Counted from the stretch's first letter, positions 1 to 9,626 are shown. The stretch: DNA of 24,764 nt from Chara braunii (GCA_003427395.1 BFEA01000001.1:1070450-1095213); one strand, 5' to 3'. Made by a program: numbers and translations. Notes: generated from the sequence alone by a model not told the origin.

Positions 1-1
1 C

Positions 2-2
<1 letters not shown>

Positions 3-32
<30 letters not shown>
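3..32. repeat. C30 homopolymer
   Basis: An uninterrupted run of 30 C bases lies at the window edge, flanked by CT and TCAAAG. Runs of this length are unstable and hard to sequence, so the true length is uncertain. No function is inferred. Confidence 0.9.
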
Positions 33-34
<2 letters not shown>

Positions 35-104
35 AAAGCTCCAGGACAGAATCTGCCATCTTGCCAGATCAGGGTTCGCTTTTGTCGTCCAATGGTGTAA
101 TCGG

Positions 105-850
105 GTGGCCGCTAATCGCGCACCCATGTCCCAGCAGCATGGCGTGGAGTGTGACAGCAAAGGGTGGCAACACATTTCTGCAGCTGCGTGGTGCCCCCCT
201 GCAGCCAGGGCGTGGCAGCTTGGTATTGAACTCGTGCGAGGCTGTAGCCAAGGCCACACGCCCGCCCAAATGGATCTTGACATTTACCCAACCTGCACCC
301 AGCCAGGGGTTGAACCGAGGCAGGTGGCTTGCTCACATGCACTTTCGCCAATGCTTTAACATACTGGCCACAATTGTAATACAAATACATGGCAGCAAGC
401 TTTTCGATAGCTGCTATGCTTGTATTTACCTTGCCCCCCCTCCCCCCCAAGCAGCACCAGTGGCACGCATGCGGCTACTTATAACTGCCCAGCCCCCCCC
501 ACCGCGGGCCGCTGCTAATCGCACACCCATGTGCCAGCAGCACGGCGCGGACTGTGACAGCAAAGGGTGCCAGCACATTTCTGCAGTTGCGCGGTGGTCC
601 CCTGCAGCCACCACATGGCAGCTTGGTATCGAACTCACACGCGGCTGTAGCCAAGGCCCAGTGCCCGCCCTCATGGATCTTGACATTTGTCCAAGCTGCA
701 CCCAGCCAGGTGGCTTGTTCACGTGCACTTGGCCAATGCTTTAACATACTGGCCACGATTGTGGTACAAATATGCGGCAGCAAGCTTTTCATTAGCTTCC
801 ATGCTGGTATTTAACCCCCACCCCCACCCCAGCAGCAGCAGCGGCACGCA
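105..850. repeat. Two-copy diverged tandem repeat of about 350-400 bp
   Basis: Unit 1 (about 105-470) and unit 2 (about 508-850) align along almost their whole length. Both open with a GCTAATCGC-CACCCATG segment (111 and 514), continue through a TTTCTGCAG segment, a TTGGTAT-GAACTC segment (about 215 and 622), TGGATCTTGACATTT and GCAGCAAGCTTTTC, and end in a C-rich tract followed by GCAGCA...GGCACGCA. Copies differ by many substitutions and small indels; the offset falls from 403 at the start to 381 at the end. The array ends just before the gag start of element A, so it may be its leader or a degraded LTR region. Short open frames here are shadows of GC-rich repeat sequence. Confidence 0.75.
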
Positions 851-854
851 CGAG

Positions 855-1775
855 ATGATCCAGCTTGACAAATTCAGTGGAGGATGTGACAGACTGGACT
901 GCATCCATGAGATCATATCTCAAGGGGTTCACATGCCCAAAAGTCAACAAGGTGCAGTCTACAGTGGCTCTGCTTGGGGGCTCAGCTCTCAAGTGGGCTA
1001 CTTCTGAGGCCAGCAAGGCCCAACAACAATCGGATGATTGGGGAGTTGCAGTATGATTGGATGGCATTTTTCAGGGCCTGGAGATATGTTTGTTGACAAG
1101 GAGAAGGCCCGAAAGGATGCAGACGAGTTGGTCAGAATTGGCCAAAGCAAATGGCAGGGACCCCTGACCAAACTCTACACAACATTCGAGCGCCTTACCT
1201 CCACACCTGGTCTAGAGATGTCTAAGGCTGACAAACTAACTTGGTTTGTCAAGGCAGCTCCAAAGAAGTATTCCACAACCCTGTACACTGCAGGCCACAA
1301 AGATTGGAGGGCCTTTGGCAGAGCAACACTGGATACAGAAGCTACACTTCAAATCCAGCCCACTTAGCAAGGAAGCAACTCCTCTTCCCAGAGTAGGAGG
1401 AAGGGAAAGGGAGACATGTATGGTATGGAATCTAATGATGATTCTTCAGGTCCTAGCCACTGGCCAAGACGCAGGATTCTCACCAGAGCAGATTGCTCTT
1501 GCAGTTACCCAGGCATTGATGGCCTTCTGAAAAGGGGGCACTTAATTCCAAGGTCAAAGGAACTCCACTCCCACGAAGGGGTCAGGCAAACGCCCCAGTG
1601 GTCCACAAAGCCGAACTTACCCAAGTTTGCCAGATGCCAAGTTAACCCAATGGAAGCTGCCTCTTTTCCCTGGAGAAATCTGAGAATCCAGGAAACAGAC
1701 TGGCAGAAGAGGAACGATCAGGGTGTTTGCCTCAGATGTGAGGGCAATCACTATGTGAAAAAGTGCCCAACATGA
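855..1775 (+). pseudogene. gag: Broken gag (capsid and zinc knuckle) of element A
   Basis: The likely start is ATG 855, reading MIQLDKFSG, a common opening for plant gypsy Gag. The frame then shifts near 884 (continuing DVTDWTASM...LKGF) and again near 1045, where a 109-codon stretch contains a retrotransposon-Gag-like core (WQGPLTKLYTTFERL, ADKLTWFVKAAPKKY). A TAG follows at 1365. The C-terminal part ends in a nucleic-acid binding knuckle at 1728-1769, CLRCEGNHYVKKC. Its spacing is C-x2-C-x3-H-x4-C, one residue shorter than the usual C-x2-C-x4-H-x4-C, probably a one-codon loss. Gag would form the particle and bind the RNA. Domain identity is judged by eye. Confidence 0.7.
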
Positions 1776-1918
1776 GGCAACAGTTAAAAAAAATAGACAG
1801 GCTAGCAAAGGTTGCAGCCACCCCTGTTGAACTGAATTCATCTCCTTCTGCAGATGATTTGGCCTGTGTGCCAGACCCCATCGAGGCTGCAGCAGACTCA
1901 ATGTACTCATACATTGTG

Positions 1919-1986
1919 CCCTTTTCCTTCAGGGTGAGCCCCTGTTTCAGGGTGAGTTTGATCAGCTTTGTTCCCTTTTCCTTCAG
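1919..1986 (+). repeat. Repeated splice-like CCCTTTTCCTTCAG motif, 54-bp spacing
   Basis: The 14-mer CCCTTTTCCTTCAG occurs at 1919 and again at 1973. Between them TTCAGGGTGAG also occurs twice. The second 14-mer looks like a strong 3' splice site (pyrimidine tract then CAG) and GGTGAGT at about 1950 looks like a 5' splice site. It lies between the zinc knuckle and protease of element A. Whether this is a small insertion, a local duplication or an intron-like piece is open. Confidence 0.5.
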
Positions 1987-1994
1987 TTGAAAGA

Positions 1995-2240
1995 CAAAAT
2001 GAAGGTGAAATCACAACTGATCTTCCTCAAACCTCTCATCAGTAGGACCTGATTGAAAGCCCTGTTGGACTGTGGAGCCACCATGAACTTCATTTCACCA
2101 AATGGAGTTCAGAAACTCCATCTGAGTCTCAAAGTCACAGACTTAGAGCACCCATTGGAGATTCAGATTGGTAACTCTGAGTCAGGCAGTCAAACCGGTG
2201 ATCAAAGGTGTCCCAGTCACTTTTGATGCTAAGGGGGAGG
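1995..2240 (+). pseudogene. Retropepsin-like aspartic protease remnant of element A
   Basis: The readable frame contains ALLDCGATMNFIS, with the catalytic D-C/S-G-A triad at 2068-2082. This is the flap-forming aspartic protease signature (usually LLDSGAT; DCGAT variants are common in plant gypsy elements). It is followed by hydrophobic residues in the spacing typical of these proteases. The family cleaves the Gag-Pol polyprotein. Stops and a frame change interrupt the rest (for example the TGA near 2052 upstream), so only a fragment is readable. Confidence 0.6.
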
Positions 2241-2331
2241 TCAAACTTTTATGTGTGTCCTCACCTTCCCTTCGATTAAGTGGCTTAAAGCCACTAACCC
2301 TTCAATTGATTAGGCCCTGCCCAATGTTCAA

Positions 2332-3156
2332 TTGAAGAATGCACAGGGTGAGCTAAGACCCTGTGTCTTAGCTACCGACTTTCATCCTAAGACAAGTTGT
2401 TATTGCCTGAGGGCAAGAGAGTTTTACAACTTGTTTAAGGAAACTGATCATAACAATATGTTTGTTGTTTATGTCCCACAAATAGATACATCCTCTCCTC
2501 AGTGTGACCCCATCATCCAAAAAGTGATTGATGACTTTGTTGACTTGGCTCAGGAGCCTATTGGACTTGTTCATAGGCAAACCAAACATCGCATCGAGAT
2601 CCTCCCTGGCTCTACCCCTCCCAAGGGCAGAGTGTATAGGATGTCTCCTGCTGAGTTGGATGAGTTAAGGGAACAGTTAGAGTCTCTAACTGAGAAGGGA
2701 TGGATCAGGCCCAACTCTTCTGAGTATGGGGCACATGTCCTCTTTTTCCAAAGAGGAATGGTGAACTCAAAATGTGCATTGACCACAAAGGTCTGAACAA
2801 GAATCACTAGGAAGAGCTCAGAGCCCTTGCCTAGGATCGATGATATTTTAGATATTCTGCAAGGCTACAAGGTCTTCAACAAAATTGATCTGGAATCCGA
2901 GTATCATCAGATTGAAATGCTCAACGAGGATGTGCACAAAACAACTTTCAAGACCCGGTATGACACCTATGAGTACCTAGTCATGCCATTTGGTTTGTGC
3001 AATGCACCAAGTACCTTCCAAACTTATCGTATCGTCAGACCTTTTCTATATCGTTTTGTTATTCTCTATTTAGATGACATACTAGTACTCAGCAAGACTA
3101 TTGAAGACCATGCTAACCATCTAAAACAGGTTCTGCAGATTTTGAGAGAAAACTAG
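2332..3156 (+). pseudogene. Broken reverse transcriptase of element A
   Basis: The N-terminal part (2332-2796, 154 codons) carries the entry region of Ty3/gypsy RT: HRIEILPGSTPPKGRVYRMS, then ELDELREQLESLTEKGWI and RPNSSEYGAHVLF. The frame shifts near 2750 (the KMCIDH...GLN motif is in another frame) and resumes at 2827 in a 109-codon stretch. That stretch holds FNKIDLESEYHQIE with the first catalytic Asp, MPFGLCNAPSTFQ, and the active-site box YLDD at 3067-3078. A TAG closes it at 3154. Catalytic residues are intact; the damage is in the frame. The product would copy the element RNA into DNA. Confidence 0.85.
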
Positions 3157-3906
3157 CGCCTCTTTTGTCCTGTATTTGGGTCATGTCATTTCTGTAGAGG
3201 GTCTTTCCCCAGAAGCCTCTAAAGTGGCTACTGTTAAGGATTGGCCCCAACCTCAGACAGTCAGAGATATCAGGTCATTCATGGGTTGACATCTTACTAG
3301 AGGAAGTTCATAAGGAACTTCTCTACTATTGTCACCCCCCTAACTAACCTGTTGGCTAAGCATGCCCCTTCAAATGGACACCCCAATATCACTTGGCTTT
3401 CTCCAGATTGAAGAAAGCCCTTACCCAAGCATCTGTGCTCAAACTGTCTGACCCTACCTTGCAATTTGTGTTGACCACAGATGCAAGTCAGTATGGTGTA
3501 GGTGCAGTTTTGCAGCAAGATGATGGGACTAGTTTGAAACCAGTAGAATTCATGAGTTGGAAGATGAAAGTGCAAGGAATTGTATGCTCTGGCTTGTGCC
3601 CTCAAACAGTGGAGACACTTCTTACTGGGTAGACACTTCAAAATCTATTCAGATCATTCTACGTTGCAGTGGATAAAGACCCAGCGGGAATTGAATGACA
3701 AATTGGCGAGGTACGTTCAGTTCATAGATGGTTTTGACTTTGAACTGAAGCACAAGAAAGGATGCTACAATAGATTGGTTGATGCACTCTCTCACATACC
3801 TGACACTTTTGCTGCCATTGTGCATACTTACTCATTTGGGGATTCTACTAGGCAGGCCATTGCAGATGCATTTGCCTCAGGACCCAGTCTTTGGTCCCAT
3901 AGTTAG
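3157..3906 (+). pseudogene. Broken RT connection and RNase H of element A
   Basis: Fragments of the RT thumb/connection appear in changing frames from 3157 (YLGHVIS-like sequence near 3174, and LTNLLAKHAP). RNase H begins in the 3393-3632 frame with LTTDASQYGVGAVLQQ; the catalytic Asp of TDAS is at 3480. After a shift near 3580 it continues as YALACALKQWRHFLLGR, IYSDHSTLQWI, then HKKGCYNRLVDALSH. In the last motif the usual N-V-V-A-D is replaced by N-R-L-V-D, keeping the Asp. RNase H would remove the RNA template strand. The frame ends at a TAG (3904). Confidence 0.8.
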
Positions 3907-4390
3907 GAATTTGTAAACTGACCCCAATTCTGAGCCTGGGCATGCCTTAATCTCAAGATTGTTGTACACGATCGGCAAGGGGGAGGAACATTTGTGTATC
4001 CCCAACGACCAGAAAATCATAACTTGATTTCATAAGGTCACGATGCTCGTGGTCATTTTGGGTTCCTAAAGACCTGTGCTGCCCTGATTCAGTGCTTCTA
4101 TTGGTCTAAGATTCAAGTACTTGCGGAGTTGTGAGTTATGCCCAAGGAACAAGGTCCATAGACGACCTCCTATGAGACTACTCAAACCTTTGCCTATTCC
4201 TGATGGCCATGGTGAGTCTGTGTCCATTGACTTCACTGATCCGGGCAAGACTACTCCACGTGGCATGAGACGGGTAATGGTGTGTGTTGATCGTTTCTTT
4301 AAGTTTGTTGAGTTTATTCCCCTACCTGTCGAGGCCAGACTACCTCTGGTCAGAGAGTTTTTTGCTGAGAGGTGGGTTGATGTCAATGGT

Positions 4391-4438
4391 TGCCCAACCT
4401 CCATGGGTGCCCAACCTCCATGGGTGCCCAACCTCCAT
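4391..4438 (+). repeat. 17-bp unit repeated 2.8 times in the integrase
   Basis: TGCCCAACCTCCATGGG occurs at 4391 and 4408, and 14 of its 17 bases again at 4425. Two extra units add 34 bp, which is 1 modulo 3. The reading frame upstream (codon starts at 2 modulo 3) and downstream (0 modulo 3) differ by exactly this amount, so the expansion alone accounts for the frameshift. Confidence 0.9.
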
Positions 4439-5140
4439 TGCTAGCGACAAAGACCCTAGATTTTGCAGCGATGAGTGGCAGTCTTTTTGCAAAGACTACC
4501 TTCATTCCAGGCTAGACATGACTTTTGGTCGGCATCCTAAAGCCAATGGACATGCTGAAGTGATGAACCAAGTCTTGTTTCAGTTGCTGCGTCCTGTGAT
4601 CACACCTGATCAGCAGGATTGGGACAAACATCTATCCAGGGCACAACTGATGTATAGCACATATGTTCACAGCACTACAGGCTTTACACCCTATAGGCTA
4701 CACTTCGCAAGAGATCCAAGACAACTTCTTGATGATCTTGTTGACAAGGCTAAGCCTATACTGGCTCCTGGGACTGCAAAATTCACCAAGAGTTATGAGA
4801 GAGACCGAGAGAAACCCAGAACTAACATGTTCAAGGCCCAGAAGAGGATGATCAAACAGGCTAATAAGCATATACGGCCAGGTCACTGGGTCTGGGTGAA
4901 AAGATCTAAACTAACTGAGAAACAGGACATGTCAAGAAAGTTGTTGGATGTTTACTATGGCCCATGGCAGGTGCTTGATACTATGGGGCAGATCCATTTG
5001 GACCCTCCTATGTGCTTGCTGTACCCCCTCATATCAGGACCTATCCGGTCTTCCATGCCTCAAAACTGCTGCCTTTCACTCCTGCTGATGCATTTCCTGA
5101 TAGGCCACCGCAGTTTGGACCTCCTATCCCTGGAAAGGGG

Positions 5141-5257
5141 TATGAAGTTGAGACCATAGAGGATCAGTGGGGCACAGGCCCCAACTGCGAATACTTTGTG
5201 AAGTTCTGCTTCCAACCTCACACAAAGGACCATTGGTTTACAAGGAACTTCTCAAGT
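5141..5257 (+). other. Chromodomain at the integrase C-terminus
   Basis: About 39 codons read YEVETIEDQW, then EYFVKFCF, then DHWFTRNFSSL. This follows the chromodomain pattern Y-E-V-E-x-I, Y-x-V-K-W/F and W-E-x-x-x-N seen at the C-terminus of chromovirus integrases. Conserved Trp residues are partly replaced (F in VKFCF; the Glu after W is F). It places element A in the chromovirus group. Confidence 0.7.
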
Positions 5258-5377
5258 CTGCAAATTCAGTTGTGGGGCTGTACGAGGCTCAACAGAAAGA
5301 GCAATTGCTCTGACGGTCTCCTCATGGACACTCCTAGCTCGGGGTCCTCGCTCGCCGGGAGGGTACGAATGCAATGA

Positions 5378-6579
5378 ATTGCAGTTGCTTACGCGGGCTG
5401 TACACTAAGTTCGTCTGTTGTTCCCCTGCTCTGAGCCCTGTGGGACTTGATCCCGTGACCTACAGATTGTATGTGTTATTTACTAGCTTCGAGTCCTACC
5501 GGGCTTGACCCGTGAACCTGTCGCTAGTAGTCTCTATTTGGCAGTCTTAGGCCCTTCAGCCTTGCTGTTTTGTCCTTTTCTGGTCTTCTGGAAACTGGTA
5601 GGCCCGAAGGTCTCCCTTGTGTGTGTCTTAGTCTTGGGTCCCCTTAGTCTAGGTTCCCATCCAGATGCAGGTAGGGAGATCTTGACTGTGTGGCCGTAGA
5701 TGTGTGCTGTTTGAACGGTCATATAGGCTTTAAGTGACTGCTGTGTGGGAAGCGGCGATGGGAGTACGTGAGCGGCACTATTTCCAGCGCTCAGTCTTCT
5801 TCCTCTTCGAAGGGGAGCTTGGGCAGCCATAGCTGGGGCGCCCTGCTGCTCGAGGAGGCAGCGCCTGTAAGAGGTCTCCCAGGTGCTGATGCCTCTACCA
5901 TCACGCTGCTGTTTGTCAGGTGGAAGAACAGCCACTTTCTTCCTTGAGTGACTTGCTTGTTGCTAGTTGCTGCCATACCAGGGCAGCCATCATCTACTTC
6001 ATCGAGGCTCACCTTCTTCTTCATGGTGGTTTGCGGGGCTGCGACTTGGTATCTGGCTCATGTCAGATCGGCGCCTGTACTCACGGGCTCGGGGCATGAT
6101 GAGATGCTGTTTGCAACAGTGGGCTATCACTGGAGGCTGGGAGTCGTAGGAGAAGAGGAAGTTTCAGTGAAGCTTCATTGAAGTGTATTGTCGGGGGTTA
6201 ATCGGAGGTGGAACAGATTTCGTGGTTGAGATTCTTGGAGATGCTCGGTTGACAGGGGTTGTAATAAATAATTGGTTAAAACATTCTTGTCTCAATTTTT
6301 TTATCTGGCGTTGGCTTCCGCTGTGCAATCTCTCTCCATGGCTATGGTGTGAATCTGCTTTCTCCAGTCTCCCTGTCATTGCAGATGTGTATGGGTGTAA
6401 TGACCCGCCATAAAACAGACTCAGAACACTGCTGATTTCTGAAGTTCTGCCGATGGAATGGATGCCTTGCTGATATTCCCGCATTCTGCTGTGTTTTCTA
6501 AGTCTGTCTATGTGTGCGTGCTTGTGACCTGCGTGCCTGTCTGAGTGCTTGTCGGTATGAGTGTGTGTGTGACCCGCAA
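5378..6579. other. Region without recognisable genes after element A
   Basis: The first few hundred bases probably hold the 3' UTR or a degraded 3' LTR of element A, but no LTR pair was found. The open frames on both strands are short, overlap each other and match no family I know; the longest, on the minus strand at 5534-5935, has the Arg/Pro-rich look of translated noncoding DNA. Confidence 0.5.
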
Positions 6580-7622
6580 GGGTACTTGCTTGTTGGTGGG
6601 CCCGTAGGGCCGGTACTTACCTGTGGCCATGGCATTGAGGGTTGCAGCAGGGAAAACACTCAAGTAGCGGAGCCAGGGGCCCGCGGTGCTTAGAGCAGCG
6701 GAAAAACACTCAAGTAGCAGGTAGGCCGGTACCACACCCAGTAGCGGTAGATGTGCCGGGTACTCGAGGCCGAGCAGAAAAAGACAAAGTTGGCATTTTT
6801 AGAGGCCCAGTAGCGGTAAGCTAGGTCTAGGCCAGTACCGGTCCATCCAGTCTGAGTCTAGAGCCTGTACGGGCAATATCAGAGTCTGCAATGATGTTTC
6901 CCTCCGAAAGGGAGGAGGTACCGATTGCTTGGGAGGCCGAGCGGCCTGGAAGTCACCGCCCAAGAGGCAAGCAGGCCGCTATATCAAGAGGCTGAGGCAA
7001 GAGCTCAGCCTCATTCTTCAGTGTGCAAGTTCGGCGACATGCTGCTGGAGCGCTGGCTGGAGAGGCGCTGGGTACTACAGCGCTGCTAGGAGGAAGAAGC
7101 CGGGAGCTTCCACCTTGGCTATGGTGGAGCTCTACCGGTAGGAGGAGGAGGGAGAAGGGGACCAAGGAGGAGAGGGGTGGGGTACTTACCTGGCTATGGC
7201 AAACACCATCTTCATCACCTTGTTAGGCGCTGCATCTGGAAGGCCCCAGTGGGGGTAGTGCCGCATCAAGGAAGCTCGGGGCAGAGTCAGGCATGGCGGT
7301 TGAGTGGGCAGCGGCATAGCTGCATGGNGATGACCTTGAAGTGGGGCAGCGACATAGCTGCTTTGGGTTGTCCTTTGGACAGGAGGCTGAAGCCTCAGTA
7401 GTCCGCCATAGCCTTGGCCTGTATGTAGAGGAAGAGGAAGGGTGGCCAGGGCTATGGTGGACCCCATGTTATGCCTGCAGTAGAAGTGGGATTCGGACAT
7501 TGATTCTGGCTCAGTCATTCAACATTATTATTGTTATTTCTTGTTTGAATAAGAGGGGAGGAGATAAAGAGGAAGAGATCGGTTGGCGAAGAAGAAGAGC
7601 CTTGTCATTGGTCTATGCTGGA
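6580..7622. repeat. GC-rich unassigned region with short imperfect repeats
   Basis: Several short motifs recur. AACACTCAAGTAGC is at 6655 and 6705 within a roughly 50-bp duplicated segment; CCCAGTAGCGGTA is at 6737 and 6806; CTTACCTG is at 6616 and 7185. An ambiguous base is at 7328. The sequence resembles a decayed low-copy repeat, and no protein family is recognisable in any frame. Confidence 0.5.
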
Positions 7623-7680
7623 GTACATCATCTTCTTCTTCTTTCTTACTTCTTCTTCTTCTTCTTTCCCTCTCTCTCCC
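7623..7680. repeat. TTC-rich microsatellite
   Basis: Runs of (TTC)n with small interruptions, followed by a CT-rich tail. Simple-sequence DNA; the Phe- or Leu-rich open frames across it are artefacts. Confidence 0.85.
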
Positions 7681-7849
7681 CTCAAGTTCATTCATTTCTT
7701 TTTGCAATTGGATGGCATTGTACTTTCAGATGGATGTATACTTCGAAATTGGCCAGGATTGTAACATGGGAACATTTGAATGCGGGTTCGAGTTGTGAAT
7801 CAATCGAACACATAACATCTATATGATGATGATGTTTGTGTGTGTTGAG

Positions 7850-7954
7850 TCACGAGTCTGGTGAGTCAGATTGCTGTTTTTCAGTCATCCGCTGCTTGGC
7901 ATTGTTTTTCCTCCTCACCTTGGCGATCACTTGGTCCTGCATCATGCCTGGATA
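7850..7954 (-). CDS. Possible terminal exon of an unidentified minus-strand host gene
   Basis: On the minus strand a frame opens after an AG (TGTAAG, ending 7955) and reads YPGMMQDQVIAKVRRKNN, then a polar Lys/Gln/Ser tail, ending in TGA at 7852-7850. The frame is open upstream to a stop at about 7981, so the acceptor could lie a little further upstream. Joining phase 0 matches the phase-0 donor of the exon at 16851-17093. The link to that gene across the LINE is inference; the acceptor has a weak pyrimidine tract. No family is recognised. Confidence 0.3.
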   Translation of the reverse strand, partial: YPGMMQDQVIAKVRRKNNAKQRMTEKQQSDSPDS

Positions 7955-8135
7955 CTTACAGGCATATGACACCTTGTCTCATTGCCTTTACCCACTTGCA
8001 GTGAACAGTTAAATTAAAAATCCTCTCTTTTTCCCAATAAATACATAGATACAGTAGATACTTAAATAACTTAGAATAAGTTGAAATAAGCAAATAGGTA
8101 AATATCTGACCTCATGGTCCCAGATTCAGTGTGCT
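7955..8135. other. AT-rich sequence left of the LINE insertion
   Basis: AT-rich, with no gene visible. If the host-gene model is right it is the part of the intron downstream of the LINE insertion. Confidence 0.4.
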
Positions 8136-8150
8136 GTAGTGTGGCCAATC
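8136..8150. repeat. Left copy of the LINE target-site duplication
   Basis: GTAGTGTGGCCAATC stands directly before the poly(T) run that marks the LINE 3' end. The same sequence with one change (GTAGTGTGGCCAACC) stands directly after the LINE 5' end at 16575-16589. Thirteen bases match perfectly and 14 of 15 overall, at exactly the two places expected for target-primed insertion. Confidence 0.8.
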
Positions 8151-8171
8151 TTTTTTTTTTTTTTTTTTTTT
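8151..8171 (-). other. Poly(A) tail of the LINE (T21 on plus strand)
   Basis: Twenty-one T bases in a row lie between the left target-site duplication and the LINE 3' UTR. Read on the minus strand this is the poly(A) tail at the 3' end of the element. Confidence 0.85.
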
Positions 8172-8783
8172 GAACTTGCCGACAAAGGAAATTACCCAGC
8201 ATAGCTCGTTCAGTACAGTAGTCCCGGTGGTCAGAACAGTCTAGTAGAAGCGGTCATTGGGACGGAGAGGCCCAAGCAGCTGAAGCCGGGTAATGGCCCC
8301 GGCAGAAACAACTCTTGTACTGGGACGCTGGACTCGGTTTCCAGCAGGTGCAGCTCTACCGTGGGGGGGTGCTCATATCACCTCCCAGGGTCAGGAACCC
8401 GCCTGAAGTTTTTCTGCATTCTTTCCTTCTCGGCTCTGGCTCCTACCATTCTGGGGAGCAACAGTCCGGTTCCTATTCCCCCGGCAAGTCAAAATGGAAT
8501 ACATGAGCGATTCACGCACGCTCCTCCCCATTATGGCTGGGAGGCCCGAGTGGACGGCATTGATTACTTCGCTGCGGAAGGATGTACCACCCCTCGCCCC
8601 TGCCTGAGTTAGCCTGTACTGCTTGTTTGGTCTGGCTGCTGTCTGATTATCTTGCTACTATCCTGTTTCACTCTGCTGTGTTGTTGGAGAGTTGTTGTAA
8701 TCGACTAAAGGTGTCTTTGACCTATGTGGACTTCATACTATCTCTACCTCTTTAGGTTCTACTTATCTAATTTTCTGACTGGG

Positions 8784-8801
8784 CCCTAAACCCTAAACCC
8801 T
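8784..8801. repeat. Interstitial telomere-type repeat (CCCTAAA)2CCCT
   Basis: CCCTAAACCCTAAACCCT is two and a half units of the plant-type telomere repeat; the minus (LINE) strand reads TTTAGGG. It is inside the LINE 3' UTR, about 430 nt after the ORF2 stop. Too short to call a telomere remnant by itself. Confidence 0.8.
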
Positions 8802-9046
8802 CGGCTGTGTGTGTAGTGTTTTGGTGTGGTTGCAGGGGTTGGGTTGAAGTCTGAGTGATACTAGAAAAGGGGGTTGTTTGGGGTTCGGTGGGGGTGATCT
8901 TGGTCGGGGTTGAGTTAACGCCTGGGGGGGTTGGGTTGGGTGGTTTTCGGCTGGTTGTGGTGCGCTGAGTAATGTAGGGGGGATATGTGATGAGAGGGGA
9001 GGGGAGGGAAGGGGAGATCGGATACTGTGGAGATCAGGTGGCCAGT

Positions 9047-9116
9047 GTGGGGGGGTGGGGGGGATGGTGGGGGATGTTGGTGGGGATGGTGGGGATGGTG
9101 GGGATGGTGGGGGGAG
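9047..9116. repeat. G-rich minisatellite, unit GGTGGGGAT
   Basis: Four or more imperfect copies of a nine-base GGTGGGGAT unit follow a G-rich run. The G-strand is on plus, opposite to the LINE coding strand. Its runs of four or more G are capable of forming G-quadruplexes. Confidence 0.8.
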
Positions 9117-9626
9117 CGGAGTTTTTAGTGTTTCGATGGTGAATTGGTGATGGGTGGTGGGTTATGGGATGGGTTTGTACGGAATAGGGGCGTTGAAGGG
9201 GTGTTTTATACCTGAGATATCATTAGCCAGTTTTTAAGGGTTAGTCTGCCTCCCGAGTAGTCCATTGCCTAGTTTGGATGTCGAGAACTTTTGTATTGCT
9301 AGTTTTTTTTTGTCTGGGTCAGTTGGGAGCTTTCTGAGTTGATTTTTCCAGAGGGCGTGGATTTCTGTGTCTATTAGTTGCCTGATGAGGATGAGTGGGT
9401 TTTCTGCGGAGGTGAGTCGGTCTTCGAAGGTGTTATCGCATCTGTTTTTCCATATGGCCCATAGGGTGCTTTTCTTGATTTGGGAGGCGAGGAAGGATTC
9501 GAAGCATTTGAGTGGGGGTGATTGTTTGTGGTCGAGGAATAGTGTGGCCGGGTTGATTAGTAGAGGAGAGTTTGGAATTTTATGCCACGACGTTTCAAGG
9601 GCTTGCCAAATGGATCTGGCCTTTGG

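Larger units (their letters stand above)
4030..5260 (+). pseudogene. Broken integrase with GPF/Y region and chromodomain of element A
   Basis: The HHCC zinc region spans about 4038-4145: H-D-A-R-G-H (H-x4-H), then C-E-L-C. In the core the first catalytic Asp is at 4229 (SVSIDFTDP), the second at 4446 (ASDKDPRF) and Glu at 4557 (GHAEVMNQ), with 36 residues between the last two. A 17-bp unit in nearly three copies (4391-4438) sits between the first and second Asp and shifts the frame. Downstream are GHWVWVKRSKL and YYGPWQVLD, the C-terminal GPF/Y-like region, then another shift near 5000 leading into a chromodomain. The family inserts the cDNA into the genome, and the chromodomain is thought to guide it to modified histones. 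Confidence 0.85.
855..5377 (+). mobile_element. Element A: decayed Ty3/gypsy chromovirus
   Basis: Gag, zinc knuckle, aspartic protease, RT, RNase H, integrase and chromodomain follow each other in the order typical of Ty3/gypsy chromoviruses, all on the plus strand. Frame changes and stops interrupt every domain, so the copy cannot encode a working polyprotein. I could not find matching LTRs: the sequence before gag (1-850) and after the chromodomain (5260-5700) share no long repeat that I can see. The ends given are therefore those of the recognisable coding part, not of the insertion. Confidence 0.85.
8172..9233 (-). other. 3' UTR of the LINE
   Basis: About 1.06 kb without a convincing gene lie between the ORF2 stop and the poly(A) tail. 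On the plus strand 8810-9200 is strongly G-rich with many GGGG runs, so the transcript would be C-rich here. It also contains a telomere-like repeat and a GGTGGGGAT minisatellite. Small open frames at 8315-8612 on the plus strand are not recognised. Confidence 0.6.

Noticed and set aside
215-235. tRNA primer-binding site (TTGGTAT-GAACTC, also near 622)
   Set aside because: Only the first seven or so bases fit a tRNA-iMet complement, it appears in both repeat units, and no LTR end precedes it.
61-744. Open frame of 227 codons on the plus strand in the tandem repeat
   Set aside because: The same bases are open in several frames on both strands because of GC-rich repeat sequence; no protein-like pattern.
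5534-6024. Minus-strand frames of 133 and 77 codons as genes
   Set aside because: No recognisable domain, no splice or start context, and they overlap each other in different frames.
8151-8400. Minus-strand SINE with poly(A) tail and tRNA-like boxes (GGTAGAGC and CGAGTCC near 8350)
   Set aside because: The box spacing is too short for a tRNA-derived promoter, and the flanking duplication shows the poly(T) run is the tail of the 8.4-kb LINE.
8784-8801. True telomere end or chromosome-fusion scar
   Set aside because: Only two and a half units, inside the LINE body, with continuous element sequence on both sides.
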